Source: JAIRNF01 sp031550925
Lineage (GTDB): Bacteria; Bacteroidota; Bacteroidia; Bacteroidales; UBA932
Direction of reading: 5' to 3'
Length of the DNA: 29,970 nt
Assembly: GCA_031550925.1 (NCBI GenBank)
Contig: JAVBOE010000051.1
Location: 1 to 29,970, forward strand
Under the pieces are notes generated by a model that was given only the letters and a program-made list of their open reading frames with translations, had not been told where the DNA came from and did not search any database. The position numbers and the translations under genes are program-made. Position 1 is the first letter of the stretch. Each line of letters opens with the position of its first letter. Positions 7,109 through 15,330 of the stretch are shown here, in pieces.

Positions 7109-8467
7109 ATGAGCAAACCGTCTATTCCTAAGGGAACCAGAGATTTTACGCCAATAGAAATGGCAAGGCGTAACTACATTTTCGACACCATACGTTCGGT
7201 ATTTACCACATTCGGCTACCTACCCATCGAAACTCCGGCAATGGAGAACCTTTCTACCTTGCTGGGAAAATACGGAGACGAAGGCGATAAGCTGCTTTTC
7301 CGCATCCTTAACTCGGGAGAACCGTTTGAGAAGCTGAATGCCGATATGCTGCACCCCGAAAACTCTACGGCAATAACATCGGCAGTTTGCGAAAAAGGGT
7401 TGCGCTACGATCTTACTGTTCCGTTTGCCCGTTTTGTGGTGCAGCATCAGAATGAGCTGGATTTTCCGTTCCGCCGCTACCAGATACAGCCCGTGTGGCG
7501 TGCCGACCGTCCGCAGAAAGGTCGCTACCGCGAGTTCTACCAGTGCGATGTGGATGTGATAGGCAGCAACTCGCTACTTAACGAAGCGGAGCTGGTGCAG
7601 ATTGTAGATACTATTTATGAGAAGTTGAATATCAACGTACTGGTAAAAATAAATAACCGCAAGATACTCAGCGGTATCGCTGAAGTCATTGGTGAAGCCG
7701 ACAAGCTGGTAGACATTACCGTAGCCATTGATAAAATTGACAAGGTAGGATTAGCTGCTGTAAAAGAAGAACTCAAGGGTAAAGGTGTATCAGACAGTGC
7801 GATAGAAAAACTAGAGCCTATACTTACGCTAACCGGCTCTACAAAGTCTAAATTAGATACCATAAAAACCTTTCTGGCACCTTCTGAGCAGGGTATGCAA
7901 GGTGTACAAGAAATGGAAACCCTATTCGGCTATATAGCAGCACTGAACATAAAGCAGGAGGTAGAGCTGGACCTATCGTTGGCACGCGGGCTAAACTACT
8001 ACACAGGTGCCATATTCGAAGTAAAAGCTAAAGATTACCAGATAGGCAGCATAACCGGCGGTGGTCGCTACGATGACCTTACCGGCATTTTTGGGCTAAA
8101 GAATATGTCGGGTGTGGGTATATCGTTTGGTGCCGACCGCATCTACGATGTAATGTGCGGGTTGAACCTATACCCCGAAAGTTCGATACAATCTACAAAA
8201 GTGCTGTTCGTAAACTTTGGCGAAAAAGAAGAGCTGGCAATTCTACCTATCGCAGCATCGCTACGTAGCAAAGGTATTGCAACAGAAGTTTACCCCGACA
8301 GAGCTAAAATGAAAAAACAGCTGGAGTATGCCAGCAAGCGTGGTATTCCGTATGTTGCTATTGTTGGAGAGTCGGAAATCGAAAAAAATACGGTTATGCT
8401 AAAAAATATGCAGACCGGAGAACAAAAAGAGCTCGCGGTTGTTGATATTCTATCGGCTATTGAATAG
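7109..8467 (+). CDS. hisS: Histidyl-tRNA synthetase (class II)
   Basis: 452-residue class II aminoacyl-tRNA synthetase that charges tRNA-His in the cytoplasm. The opening PKGTRDFTPIEMARR is typical. YDLTVPFARFVVQ and the motif 2 region RYQIQPVWRADRPQKGRYREF with QCDVDVIGS form the ATP and acceptor-end site. LARGLNYYTGAIFEV is the histidine-binding HisA loop, and GGGRYDDLTGIFG with GVGISFGADRI is motif 3. The C-terminal 90 residues form the anticodon-binding domain (KVLFVNFGEKEELAILPIAASLRSKGIATEVY). Length fits the Bacteroidota form. It has its own promoter region and is probably monocistronic. Confidence 0.96.
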   Translation: MSKPSIPKGTRDFTPIEMARRNYIFDTIRSVFTTFGYLPIETPAMENLSTLLGKYGDEGDKLLFRILNSGEPFEKLNADMLHPENSTAITSAVCEKGLRYDLTVPFARFVVQHQNELDFPFRRYQIQPVWRADRPQKGRYREFYQCDVDVIGSNSLLNEAELVQIVDTIYEKLNINVLVKINNRKILSGIAEVIGEADKLVDITVAIDKIDKVGLAAVKEELKGKGVSDSAIEKLEPILTLTGSTKSKLDTIKTFLAPSEQGMQGVQEMETLFGYIAALNIKQEVELDLSLARGLNYYTGAIFEVKAKDYQIGSITGGGRYDDLTGIFGLKNMSGVGISFGADRIYDVMCGLNLYPESSIQSTKVLFVNFGEKEELAILPIAASLRSKGIATEVYPDRAKMKKQLEYASKRGIPYVAIVGESEIEKNTVMLKNMQTGEQKELAVVDILSAIE

Positions 8468-8498
8468 CATTTCTTAGCTATAATAATTGCAAAGAGAG

Positions 8499-8529
8499 TT
8501 TGTAGGTTTATAAAATCTTCTTACTTTTG
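8499..8529 (+). promoter_or_regulatory. Consensus Bacteroidota promoter for the DUF4290 gene
   Basis: TTTG at 8499-8502 and TACTTTTG (TAnnTTTG) at 8522-8529 are separated by exactly 19 bp, the consensus layout for the Bacteroidota primary sigma factor. Transcription would start near 8535, giving a leader of about 100 nt before the ATG at 8636. This is the cleanest promoter in the window. Confidence 0.8.
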
Positions 8530-8635
8530 CAGCCCTGTGACACTTTATTTATTTCTATTACAGCAAAACTCATCAGAATAACTACTGGCCTAACCAAGAA
8601 TAATAGGCAAACTAATACTAACAAAAACATCCTTG

Positions 8636-9304
8636 ATGGATTATAACACGCAACGAAGCAAACTCGTGCTGCCTGAGTATGGACGCCATATTCACAAGAT
8701 GGTAGAATGGGTAAAAAATCTGGAAGATCGCGACGAACGGAACAAGCAAGCACTAGCGGTAATTGCCGTGATGGGTAACCTTAACCCGCACTTGCGCGAT
8801 ATCAATAACTTTAGGCATAAGCTGTGGGACCATATCCAGGTCATCTCTCATTTTGATATTGATATCGACTCTCCCTACCCCGTCCTTCCGCCCGAATCTT
8901 TCCAAGAAAAACCCAAAAGAATTCCTTATCCTACAAATCCGATACGCATACGTCACTACGGGCGCAATACGCAAACTATGGTTGAGGCTATTATGGCGCA
9001 AGAAGACAAAGAGCTAAAAATGCTGGAAGTGCAAGCGCTGGCTAATCACATGAAAAAAGCCTACCTGCTTTGGAATAAGGATACAGTAAGTGACGAGCAG
9101 ATTTTTAGAGATATTTCTATCCTATCTAACGGAGCTATAAGCATTGACCCTAGTGAGATGAAGCTATCTAATGGTTATCATCACCACAACAATAATAACA
9201 GCAGCAATACCGGACGACCACACCAGAAGAATGGGAAAAGCAACAACAACGGGAAATCGAACGGTAGCAATAACGGAAAGAACAACAACGGACGAAAGAG
9301 ATAA
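8636..9304 (+). CDS. DUF4290 family protein
   Basis: 222-residue cytoplasmic protein of a conserved family restricted to Bacteroidota and of unknown function. Family blocks are MDYNTQRSKLVLPEYGRHIHKMV at the start, the middle NPHLRDINNFRHKLWDHI, and a repeat-like second half RIRHYGRNTQTMVEAIM. I chose the ATG at 8636; a TTG codon directly before it would add one residue. The last 45 residues are low-complexity, rich in Asn, His, Gly, Lys and Ser (HHHNNNNSSN, then NGKSNN-type repeats), and probably disordered. Such basic Asn-rich tails are common on nucleic-acid-binding proteins, but that is only suggestive. A consensus promoter precedes it and a hairpin follows. Confidence 0.85.
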   Translation: MDYNTQRSKLVLPEYGRHIHKMVEWVKNLEDRDERNKQALAVIAVMGNLNPHLRDINNFRHKLWDHIQVISHFDIDIDSPYPVLPPESFQEKPKRIPYPTNPIRIRHYGRNTQTMVEAIMAQEDKELKMLEVQALANHMKKAYLLWNKDTVSDEQIFRDISILSNGAISIDPSEMKLSNGYHHHNNNNSSNTGRPHQKNGKSNNNGKSNGSNNGKNNNGRKR

Positions 9305-9326
9305 GCTGCATCAAAATATACTACTG

Positions 9327-9357
9327 AAAGGGATTTAGCAACGCTAAGTCCCTTTTT
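9327..9357 (+). terminator. Intrinsic terminator after the DUF4290 gene
   Basis: Arms AAAGGGATTTAG and CTAAGTCCCTTT pair over 12 bp with one G-U position, a 5-base loop and a run of five T. It starts 23 bp after the stop. Confidence 0.8.
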
Positions 9358-9377
9358 GATTTGAGGGAAAGAATTCT

Positions 9378-9536
9378 GTTATTTCGAGTGTTGCAAGAAC
9401 CGTTAGTTCGGCGAAGCCAAATCTCCTGAAAGGTAGCAATGCGTTGATTTTAGGCATAGTCCAATAGCTTTTTCGTGATACTTGATACGTGCATCGTGCT
9501 TCTATTGAGGAGATTTCTCACTACGTTCGAAATAAC
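9378..9536. repeat. 159-bp MITE-like element with terminal inverted repeats
   Basis: The element starts GTTATTTCGA and ends TCGAAATAAC, perfect 10-bp terminal inverted repeats. A second inverted pair lies inside (AAATCTCCT near 9418-9427, AGGAGATTT at 9508-9516). The interior (about 9418-9498) is matched in reverse by 10397-10481 on the other side of the hydrolase gene. The left part (about 9398-9443) is matched at 20459-20505. It has no coding capacity, so if mobile it would depend on an enzyme elsewhere. Confidence 0.75.
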
Positions 9537-9586
9537 AAAGATTTTTTGTTCTTTTGTATTCAAGTTTGTTATCTAAAATTTACTTT

Positions 9587-10390
9587 ATGAAAAAATCACT
9601 ACTACTATTGATAGCTGTACTTTGCTTCCAGCTAAACGCATTAGCACAGTACGACAACATGTTCTACTATCCCGAAAAAGGCGAAAAAATAGACTATAAG
9701 CTCCCTACACATGAAGATATTTACTTAGAAGCCGACGATGATATACTGCACAGCGTTTTTCTAAAGCCTAAGGGTAAACCCGTTGCCACCATTTTTTACA
9801 TACATGGTAATAGCGGCAACATTACGGTTTACGATGATATTCTTACAGCCCTCGTAAATGGAGGTTTTCAGGTGCTTATTACCGACTTTAGAGGGTTTGG
9901 TCAGTCGTCGGGTACACCTACGCACCTTAACATAGCAAAAGACGGTCAAATGGTTTTTGATTACCTGATAAGCCGCCCTGATGTGAAAAACACCAAGCTG
10001 ATTGTATATGGAGCATCAATAGGTACACAGCTGGCCGCTAAGCTGACAAAGGATAACCAAAACGAAGTAAAGCTGCTTGTGCTAGAAGATGGTATGAGCT
10101 CGTTTACCGATATGGCCCTGACGAGCCGTCCCCCAAGCCAGCACAATGTAATTCGCAGAGATGTTACCTCGCCTTACTCTTCAATAGAAGATGTTAAGCA
10201 AATAGAGAATACGCCCAAGCTGATTATGCATGCAAAAAATGACAGAATTGTGCCCTTTGCTCAAGGACAAGCCGTTTTTGAAAGCGCAGCAGAGCCGAAG
10301 GTCTTTTTAGAAACCGAAGGCGGACATTTAGATGCGCTAAAGAATAATCCACAAGTGGTTATTGTAAAAATAAAAGAGCTGATAAAATAG
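9587..10390 (+). CDS. Secreted alpha/beta hydrolase
   Basis: 267-residue alpha/beta-hydrolase with an N-terminal signal peptide (MKKSLLLLIAVLCFQLNALAQ), so exported to the periplasm or envelope. The fold is shown by the oxyanion segment IHGNSGN, the nucleophile elbow GASIG (Ser nucleophile), the acid in HAKNDRIVP and the catalytic His in GGHLDA. It resembles the BEM46/FrsA-like serine hydrolases; substrate is unknown. I chose the ATG at 9587 rather than an upstream codon at 9554 because it begins the signal peptide. The gene sits alone between inverted copies of a dispersed repeat (9418-9498 and 10397-10481). Confidence 0.85.
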   Translation: MKKSLLLLIAVLCFQLNALAQYDNMFYYPEKGEKIDYKLPTHEDIYLEADDDILHSVFLKPKGKPVATIFYIHGNSGNITVYDDILTALVNGGFQVLITDFRGFGQSSGTPTHLNIAKDGQMVFDYLISRPDVKNTKLIVYGASIGTQLAAKLTKDNQNEVKLLVLEDGMSSFTDMALTSRPPSQHNVIRRDVTSPYSSIEDVKQIENTPKLIMHAKNDRIVPFAQGQAVFESAAEPKVFLETEGGHLDALKNNPQVVIVKIKELIK

Positions 10391-10396
10391 CAACTA

Positions 10397-10501
10397 CGTA
10401 TCACGATACACGTATCAAGTATCACGAAAAAGCTATTGGACTATACCTAAAAGCAACGCATTGCTGCTCTTCAGGAGATTTCTCACTTCGTTCGAAATGA
10501 C
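10397..10501. repeat. Inverted partial copy of the 9378-9536 repeat
   Basis: Read on the minus strand, this segment runs GTCATTTCGAACGAAGTGAG, AAATCTCCTGA, then GCAATGCGTTG, TAGTCCAATAGC and CGTGATACTTGATACGTG. It matches the interior of the element at 9378-9536 with only a few differences over about 80 bp. Only one GTCATTTCGA end is present. It directly follows the hydrolase stop (7 bp). Confidence 0.75.
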
Positions 10502-10545
10502 GGGTGTTTTTTCCACTTAACGCTTTTCCAAATACGATTAATCAA

Positions 10546-10594
10546 TAGTAAAATAAGAATGCGACCTCATTGAGGTCGCATTCTTATTTTACTA
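10546..10594. terminator. Bidirectional terminator, 24-bp perfect arms
   Basis: A 49-base perfect palindrome (24-bp arms, one central base) containing AATGCGACCTCA and TGAGGTCGCATT, with A-run and T-run flanks on both sides. It lies between the convergent hydrolase (+) and MFS transporter (-) genes, 11 bp from the stop of the latter, so it can serve both. Confidence 0.88.
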
Positions 10595-10605
10595 TATCGC
10601 TTGCT

Positions 10606-12027
10606 TTATCCTTTCTGACGGTTTGCTATTTGTAATCCATAACCCATCTTCCTATCAAGACGTTTTAAGTATAGAGCTATACATACAGCAATAACACATA
10701 CCGATACAAATATTAGCATTGGTGTAGTATAGTTATACGTGTTAACTGACTGAACCACTTCTTGTACCTGCCCATTTACTACCTTTTCTACAAGTATTTC
10801 TCTTGTACCGGTTATACAGTATGCATTCAATACACCACCTATTAAAAGTGGCATTCCCCATAATCCAATATTTTGAATGAAGAACGTAAGCGCAATAGCT
10901 GTTCCGTAACGTTGTTCCGGTATAATCTTAGCCAACGATGGCCACATTGCTGCAGGTACCATTGCAAAACCAATCCCTAAGAAAATCATTAATGCAACTG
11001 CTATAAGCCAATGCGTTACAAATGGCGCAGCAAAGAGAAGGTGAACACAAGTAATAATAACAGCACCCAGTATCATCAGGTCTGCCCCATGCCCTTTCCT
11101 ATCATATATAGTTCCGAATAAGGGTGTAAGAATAATAGCGCCAAATGGAAGCATACTTGGGATAAATCCTGCCAATTTCGGATCAACCCCAAACTTATTT
11201 ACCATCAAATCTGTTGCATACTTCAGGAAGGGGAATACTGCCGAGTAAAACATAAGACAAAGTAACGCTATACACCAGAATCCTTTATTATTTAAAACCT
11301 TACCTATATCCTTAATACTAAACGATTCTTCTTTTACAGTTGATTCTTGTTTTATTTGTTTATCTAGCTTCCTATCGTAGAAAGTGTAAATCACAAAACA
11401 TAGACCACCAATAACCAGTAATATCAAACCTATTAAGACAGGAGCACTAACAGCATTAAATTTAGCAGCAATCATAGGCGAGAACGCTAACGCAGCAGCA
11501 GACCCTAAACGTGCTAACGATAGCTGTAAGCCCATTGCCAATGCCAATTCTTTGCCTTTAAACCACTTAACAATTGCCTTACTAACCGTAATACCCGCAA
11601 CTTCAGCTCCTACTCCAAAAGTAGCATAACCAACCACTGCCCAAACAACTTGCATTTTATAGGTTGATCCTAGGAAGTTCATTGAAGAATCAAGCAACTC
11701 AGGACTAGATACAGCCCAGTATTTAACACCGATACCAACTACCATTAATGCGCACGATACAATACCGGTAAAGCGTATTCCTGCCTTATCTAAAAGCAGC
11801 CCGCCAAATATCAACATTCCTAAGAATACGTTGAACAACGAGTAAGAACTACTAAACCAACCATACTCTAAGCTATTCCAATGGTTATGCGTTTCCAGCA
11901 TTGTTTTCAAAGGAGAAAATACATCTGATGCCACATATACTGCAAACATGGTTAATGCTACCAACAGGAGCATCATCCAACGCATGGGCGCGGAATCACG
12001 TAATAAAGATTGAATCTTTTGGGTCAT
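10606..12027 (-). CDS. Major facilitator superfamily transporter
   Basis: 473-residue inner-membrane transporter with about 12 hydrophobic segments. MFS hallmarks are the loop after the second segment (GGLLLDKAGIRFTG, motif A-like) and the corresponding loop in the second half (FGTIYDRKGHGADL). A charged cytoplasmic linker (FYDRKLDKQIKQESTVKEE) separates the halves. A 30-residue insertion rich in Val, Gln and Asn (REILVEKVVNGQVQEVVQSV) sits before the last helix, unusual for classic sugar porters. Substrate cannot be told. I chose the ATG at 12027; an in-frame TTG two codons earlier is less likely. It is downstream of purA but separated by a strong hairpin. Confidence 0.85.
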   Translation of the reverse strand: MTQKIQSLLRDSAPMRWMMLLLVALTMFAVYVASDVFSPLKTMLETHNHWNSLEYGWFSSSYSLFNVFLGMLIFGGLLLDKAGIRFTGIVSCALMVVGIGVKYWAVSSPELLDSSMNFLGSTYKMQVVWAVVGYATFGVGAEVAGITVSKAIVKWFKGKELALAMGLQLSLARLGSAAALAFSPMIAAKFNAVSAPVLIGLILLVIGGLCFVIYTFYDRKLDKQIKQESTVKEESFSIKDIGKVLNNKGFWCIALLCLMFYSAVFPFLKYATDLMVNKFGVDPKLAGFIPSMLPFGAIILTPLFGTIYDRKGHGADLMILGAVIITCVHLLFAAPFVTHWLIAVALMIFLGIGFAMVPAAMWPSLAKIIPEQRYGTAIALTFFIQNIGLWGMPLLIGGVLNAYCITGTREILVEKVVNGQVQEVVQSVNTYNYTTPMLIFVSVCVIAVCIALYLKRLDRKMGYGLQIANRQKG

Positions 12028-12105
12028 AATCAAGATCGTTTTTAGGTTTATTTGAGGTTTGATTAATTAGTTACTTTTTTGAAAGATAATATAGCGTAAA
12101 AATAT

Positions 12106-12161
12106 AAAAATCTAAATAATTCAAGAGATTCAAAATGAAGGCTTGAATTATTTAGATTTTT
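12106..12161 (-). terminator. Terminator after purA
   Basis: 20-bp perfect arms (plus-strand AAAAATCTAAATAATTCAAG and its reverse complement) around a 16-base loop, with a T-run on the minus strand. It lies 60 bp downstream of the purA stop and upstream of the MFS gene, so the two genes are likely separate units. Confidence 0.75.
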
Positions 12162-12222
12162 TGAAAGGGATTTCCTTTTCGCATATCTTATTATATTGCA
12201 CATCGCATATCTGGCTTCAGCG

Positions 12223-13497
12223 TTATCGTATAATTGTTTCTTCTCTATCCGGTCCTACCGATACAAGATAAATGGGAACGCCTGTTTCTTTTTCTATAAA
12301 AGCAATATAATCTTTCAGCTCTTTTGGAAAATCTTTTTCTGATCTGATATCACAAAGCCTTTGGCTCCAGCCCTTAAACTCACGATATACAGGTTCTATC
12401 TTAACACCGTCCGCATCATAAGGAAACTCTTCAGTTTCAACATCGTTAACTTTATAAGCAGTCGCAACCTTAATCGTCTCAAACGTATCAAGTATATCGG
12501 TCTTCATCATAATTAGCTTAGTAACACCGCTTATCATCACGGCATACTTAAGCGCAACCATATCCAGCCAGCCTGTACGGCGCGGACGTCCGGTTGTTGC
12601 GCCAAACTCCTTACCTATTGCACGAAGCGTTTCGCCTGTTTCGTTATCCAACTCAGTTGGGAACGGGCCACTACCAACACGTGTGCAGTATGCTTTAAAA
12701 ATACCGTAAACCTCTCCGATACGATTGGGGGCAATACCCAAACCCGTGCATGCTCCGGCACAAACAGTATTAGATGATGTTACATAGGGATATGTACCAA
12801 AATCGATATCCAGTAGCGAGCCTTGCGCACCCTCTGCCAGCAGCTTTTTATTCTGCTGCAATAGCCTGTTAATAATATGTTCGCTATCAATCAGCTCCAG
12901 CTGTTTTAAGCGCTCAATGCTCTTAAGCCACTTTACCTCATATTCGGCAAGCGTCTGTTCATACTCATAGCCTTTGTATTGCGCAAGAATACCGATATGC
13001 TTTTGCTTCAGCTGCTCGTATTTCTCCTTAAAGTTACCCAACAGCACATCGCCTACGCGTAAGCCGTTACGACCAGTCTTATCCATATAAGCCGGACCAA
13101 TACCTTTAAGCGTAGAACCTATTTTTGTTTTTCCTTTAGCAGCTTCCGAAGCCGCATCTAAAATACGATGAGACGGAAGAATAAGATGAGCCTTCTTTGA
13201 TACCTGCAGCTTGGCATTTACGTTAACACCTATAGCCTCAAGCTTCTCTATCTCATCTTGCAGAATAACAGGGTCTATCACAACCCCATTCCCGATTATA
13301 TTGATGGTATTATCTCTAAAAATCCCGGAAGGAACCGTATGCAGCACAAACTGTTGATCGTTAAACTCGAGTGAGTGCCCCGCGTTAGGACCACCCTGAA
13401 ACCTGGCAACTATCTCATAGTTAGGGGTTAGTACATCTACTATTTTGCCTTTTCCTTCATCTCCCCATTGTAATCCAATTACAACATCTGCTTTCAT
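12223..13497 (-). CDS. purA: Adenylosuccinate synthetase
   Basis: 424-residue GTP-dependent ligase joining IMP and aspartate, the first committed step from IMP to AMP. The P-loop-like GDEGKGK spans residues 12-18 with the catalytic Asp13, and the second catalytic residue His41 lies in GGPNAGHSLEF. Further family blocks are STLKGIGPAYMDKTGRNGLR, EGAQGSLLDIDFGTYPYVTSS and GRPRRTGWLDMVALKYA. Length is normal. The minus-strand sequence before the ATG has AGGAGAG 8 nt upstream, an unusually good Shine-Dalgarno for this group. It appears to be transcribed alone. Confidence 0.97.
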   Translation of the reverse strand: MKADVVIGLQWGDEGKGKIVDVLTPNYEIVARFQGGPNAGHSLEFNDQQFVLHTVPSGIFRDNTINIIGNGVVIDPVILQDEIEKLEAIGVNVNAKLQVSKKAHLILPSHRILDAASEAAKGKTKIGSTLKGIGPAYMDKTGRNGLRVGDVLLGNFKEKYEQLKQKHIGILAQYKGYEYEQTLAEYEVKWLKSIERLKQLELIDSEHIINRLLQQNKKLLAEGAQGSLLDIDFGTYPYVTSSNTVCAGACTGLGIAPNRIGEVYGIFKAYCTRVGSGPFPTELDNETGETLRAIGKEFGATTGRPRRTGWLDMVALKYAVMISGVTKLIMMKTDILDTFETIKVATAYKVNDVETEEFPYDADGVKIEPVYREFKGWSQRLCDIRSEKDFPKELKDYIAFIEKETGVPIYLVSVGPDREETIIR

Positions 13498-13682
13498 TAA
13501 TCGTTCTCTCCTTTGGTTTTAAAAGTTTAATCTGTGTAAATATAAGCGATACTTACTTTTCTACTAGCTAAATCATCGTTATTAGGTTGTCTTTTGCCCA
13601 AAAACGTTCTAAGGTAGGTATTTATTTTGATAGGCTCTCTTAATATGTCTCTCTTTTTTTATTAACAATGGAAAGATTTTCG

Positions 13683-13690
13683 TAAGTTTG
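13683..13690 (+). promoter_or_regulatory. feoB: -7 box of the feo promoter
   Basis: TAAGTTTG matches the Bacteroidota -7 consensus TAnnTTTG. It ends 3 bp before the Fur-family-like palindrome, placing the expected transcription start inside that palindrome. The leader would be about 120 nt. Confidence 0.65.
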
Positions 13691-13693
13691 CAA

Positions 13694-13718
13694 CTTATTT
13701 AGAATGATTCTAAATAAG
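13694..13718. promoter_or_regulatory. Fur-family-like operator upstream of feoAB
   Basis: A perfect 25-base palindrome, arms CTTATTTAGAAT and ATTCTAAATAAG with one central G. The core TTAGAAT-G-ATTCTAA is a 7-1-7 arrangement like Fur/PerR boxes (PerR consensus TTATAATNATTATAA). Its position over the transcription start and its place upstream of ferrous iron uptake genes support iron-responsive repression. A DtxR-type regulator is the alternative. Confidence 0.78.
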
Positions 13719-13818
13719 ATAGCGTCTGATTACAAAATGCTTAAGTATTAATACCACATTTTCAGAAAAAGAAGAGCTATCTACTTCTTTATTTAAAACT
13801 AAACCGCCGAAGCACTAA

Positions 13819-15321
13819 ATGCGTCTTTCTGAGCTACAAACAGGAGAAAAAGGAGTAATCGTAAAGGTAATGGGACGCAAAGCTTTCCGTAACCGACTCA
13901 ACGAAATGGGTTTCGTTAAGGGAAAACAGGTTGAAGTACTTTTACGCGCCCCTCTCGGAAACCCCATTAAGTATAGAATCCTCGACTACGAAGTTTCGCT
14001 ACGCTTAAGCGAGGCTTATCTTATAGAAGTGGTATCGGAAAAAGAGGTAAGTACTCCGGACGAACAAGGTGATGTAAAAAAACCCCTGACTTCATCAGAC
14101 GAAATACTTCGCGAGATCGCGCTGGATAAGCGCAAAACAATAAACGTAGCGTTAGTAGGTAACCCTAACGTTGGTAAGACTTCTCTGTTTAACATCGCAT
14201 CGGGGGCACGCGAACATGTGGGAAACTACAGCGGCGTTACAGTCGATGCAAAGCAAGGTACGTTTAAGTTTAAGGGATATACATTCAATATTGTAGATCT
14301 ACCCGGAACCTACTCACTGTCCACCTACTCGCCCGAAGAGAAGTATGTTAAGAACTATATACAGGAGCAAACTCCCGATGTTGTGATTAACGTTGTCGCC
14401 GCATCGGCGTTAGAACGTAACCTACTGCTCACCACCCAGCTGATTGACATGGACGCGCGCATGGTTATGGCGCTTAACATGTACGATGAGCTGGAAGAAA
14501 GCGGCGATACATTCGACCATGAGGCACTTGGCAAGCTGATAGGTGTACCAATAGTTCCAACAGTTAGCAAGCGGTCAAGAGGAATACCGCAGCTGTTCGA
14601 CCAGGTAATTGCGGTTTATGAGGACGAAAGTCCTGTTGTTCGCCACATACATATCAACTATGGCGAAGTGCTGGAACCCGCTATATGCAAGCTACACCAA
14701 GAGTTGGATTTATGCGAGAATATTGGCAACAACCTCTCTAAGCGATACATTGCCGTGCAACTTTTAGAAGGCGACGAAGATGCCAAAAAGCTTATGGACG
14801 GACTTTGCAACGAGGGTAAGAACGTTCTTGAGCTTCGCGACAAGCTGCAAAAACAGGTAGAGTCATTGTTGAAAGAAGATACCCAAGCTGCTTTTGCCGA
14901 TGCCCGATATGGCTTTATTGAAGGTGCTTTGCGCGAAACCTATACCAGCAAAAAAGGCGATAAGCTGCAAACCACTAAGCTGATAGATTCTGTTGTAACC
15001 AATAAATACCTGGGGTTTCCCATCTTCTTCATCTTTATGTGGCTGATGTTTACCTGTACTTTTTGGGTTGGTCAATACCCCATGGATTGGATAGAGAGTG
15101 GCATTGCCGCTTTTGGAGGCTGGCTTGGCAACATTATGAGCGACGGACCTTTTAAAGATTTGCTGATTGACGGAATTATTGCCGGAGTTGGCAGCGTTAT
15201 TGTATTCTTACCGAATATACTTATACTCTATCTATTCATATCGCTAATGGAGGATACGGGCTACATGGCGCGAGCTTCCTTCATTATGGATAAGCTGATG
15301 CACCGAATGCGGCTGCACTGA
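13819..15321 (+). CDS. feoB: FeoA domain, FeoB G domain and first membrane helices (5' open part)
   Basis: The 500-residue product if the TGA at 15319 terminates translation. It would keep the complete FeoA and GTPase domains and only about the first two or three membrane helices (up to MEDTGYMARASFIMDKLMH). The gate segments needed for iron passage would be lost, so transport by this piece alone is not expected. ATG at 13819 is the start because it begins the FeoA domain (MRLSELQTGEKG) directly. Confidence 0.7.
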   Translation: MRLSELQTGEKGVIVKVMGRKAFRNRLNEMGFVKGKQVEVLLRAPLGNPIKYRILDYEVSLRLSEAYLIEVVSEKEVSTPDEQGDVKKPLTSSDEILREIALDKRKTINVALVGNPNVGKTSLFNIASGAREHVGNYSGVTVDAKQGTFKFKGYTFNIVDLPGTYSLSTYSPEEKYVKNYIQEQTPDVVINVVAASALERNLLLTTQLIDMDARMVMALNMYDELEESGDTFDHEALGKLIGVPIVPTVSKRSRGIPQLFDQVIAVYEDESPVVRHIHINYGEVLEPAICKLHQELDLCENIGNNLSKRYIAVQLLEGDEDAKKLMDGLCNEGKNVLELRDKLQKQVESLLKEDTQAAFADARYGFIEGALRETYTSKKGDKLQTTKLIDSVVTNKYLGFPIFFIFMWLMFTCTFWVGQYPMDWIESGIAAFGGWLGNIMSDGPFKDLLIDGIIAGVGSVIVFLPNILILYLFISLMEDTGYMARASFIMDKLMHRMRLH

Positions 15322-15330
15322 AAATCGTTT

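Noticed and set aside
9554..9586. An upstream start for the secreted hydrolase.
   Set aside because: It would add 11 residues in front of a complete signal peptide, and the region looks like promoter sequence (CTTTTG, AAGTTTG).
15319..15321. TGA read as selenocysteine or as glycine by a changed genetic code.
   Set aside because: No selenocysteine is known at this FeoB position. TGA also serves as the normal stop of the same gene, and no other conserved gene in the window has an internal TGA.
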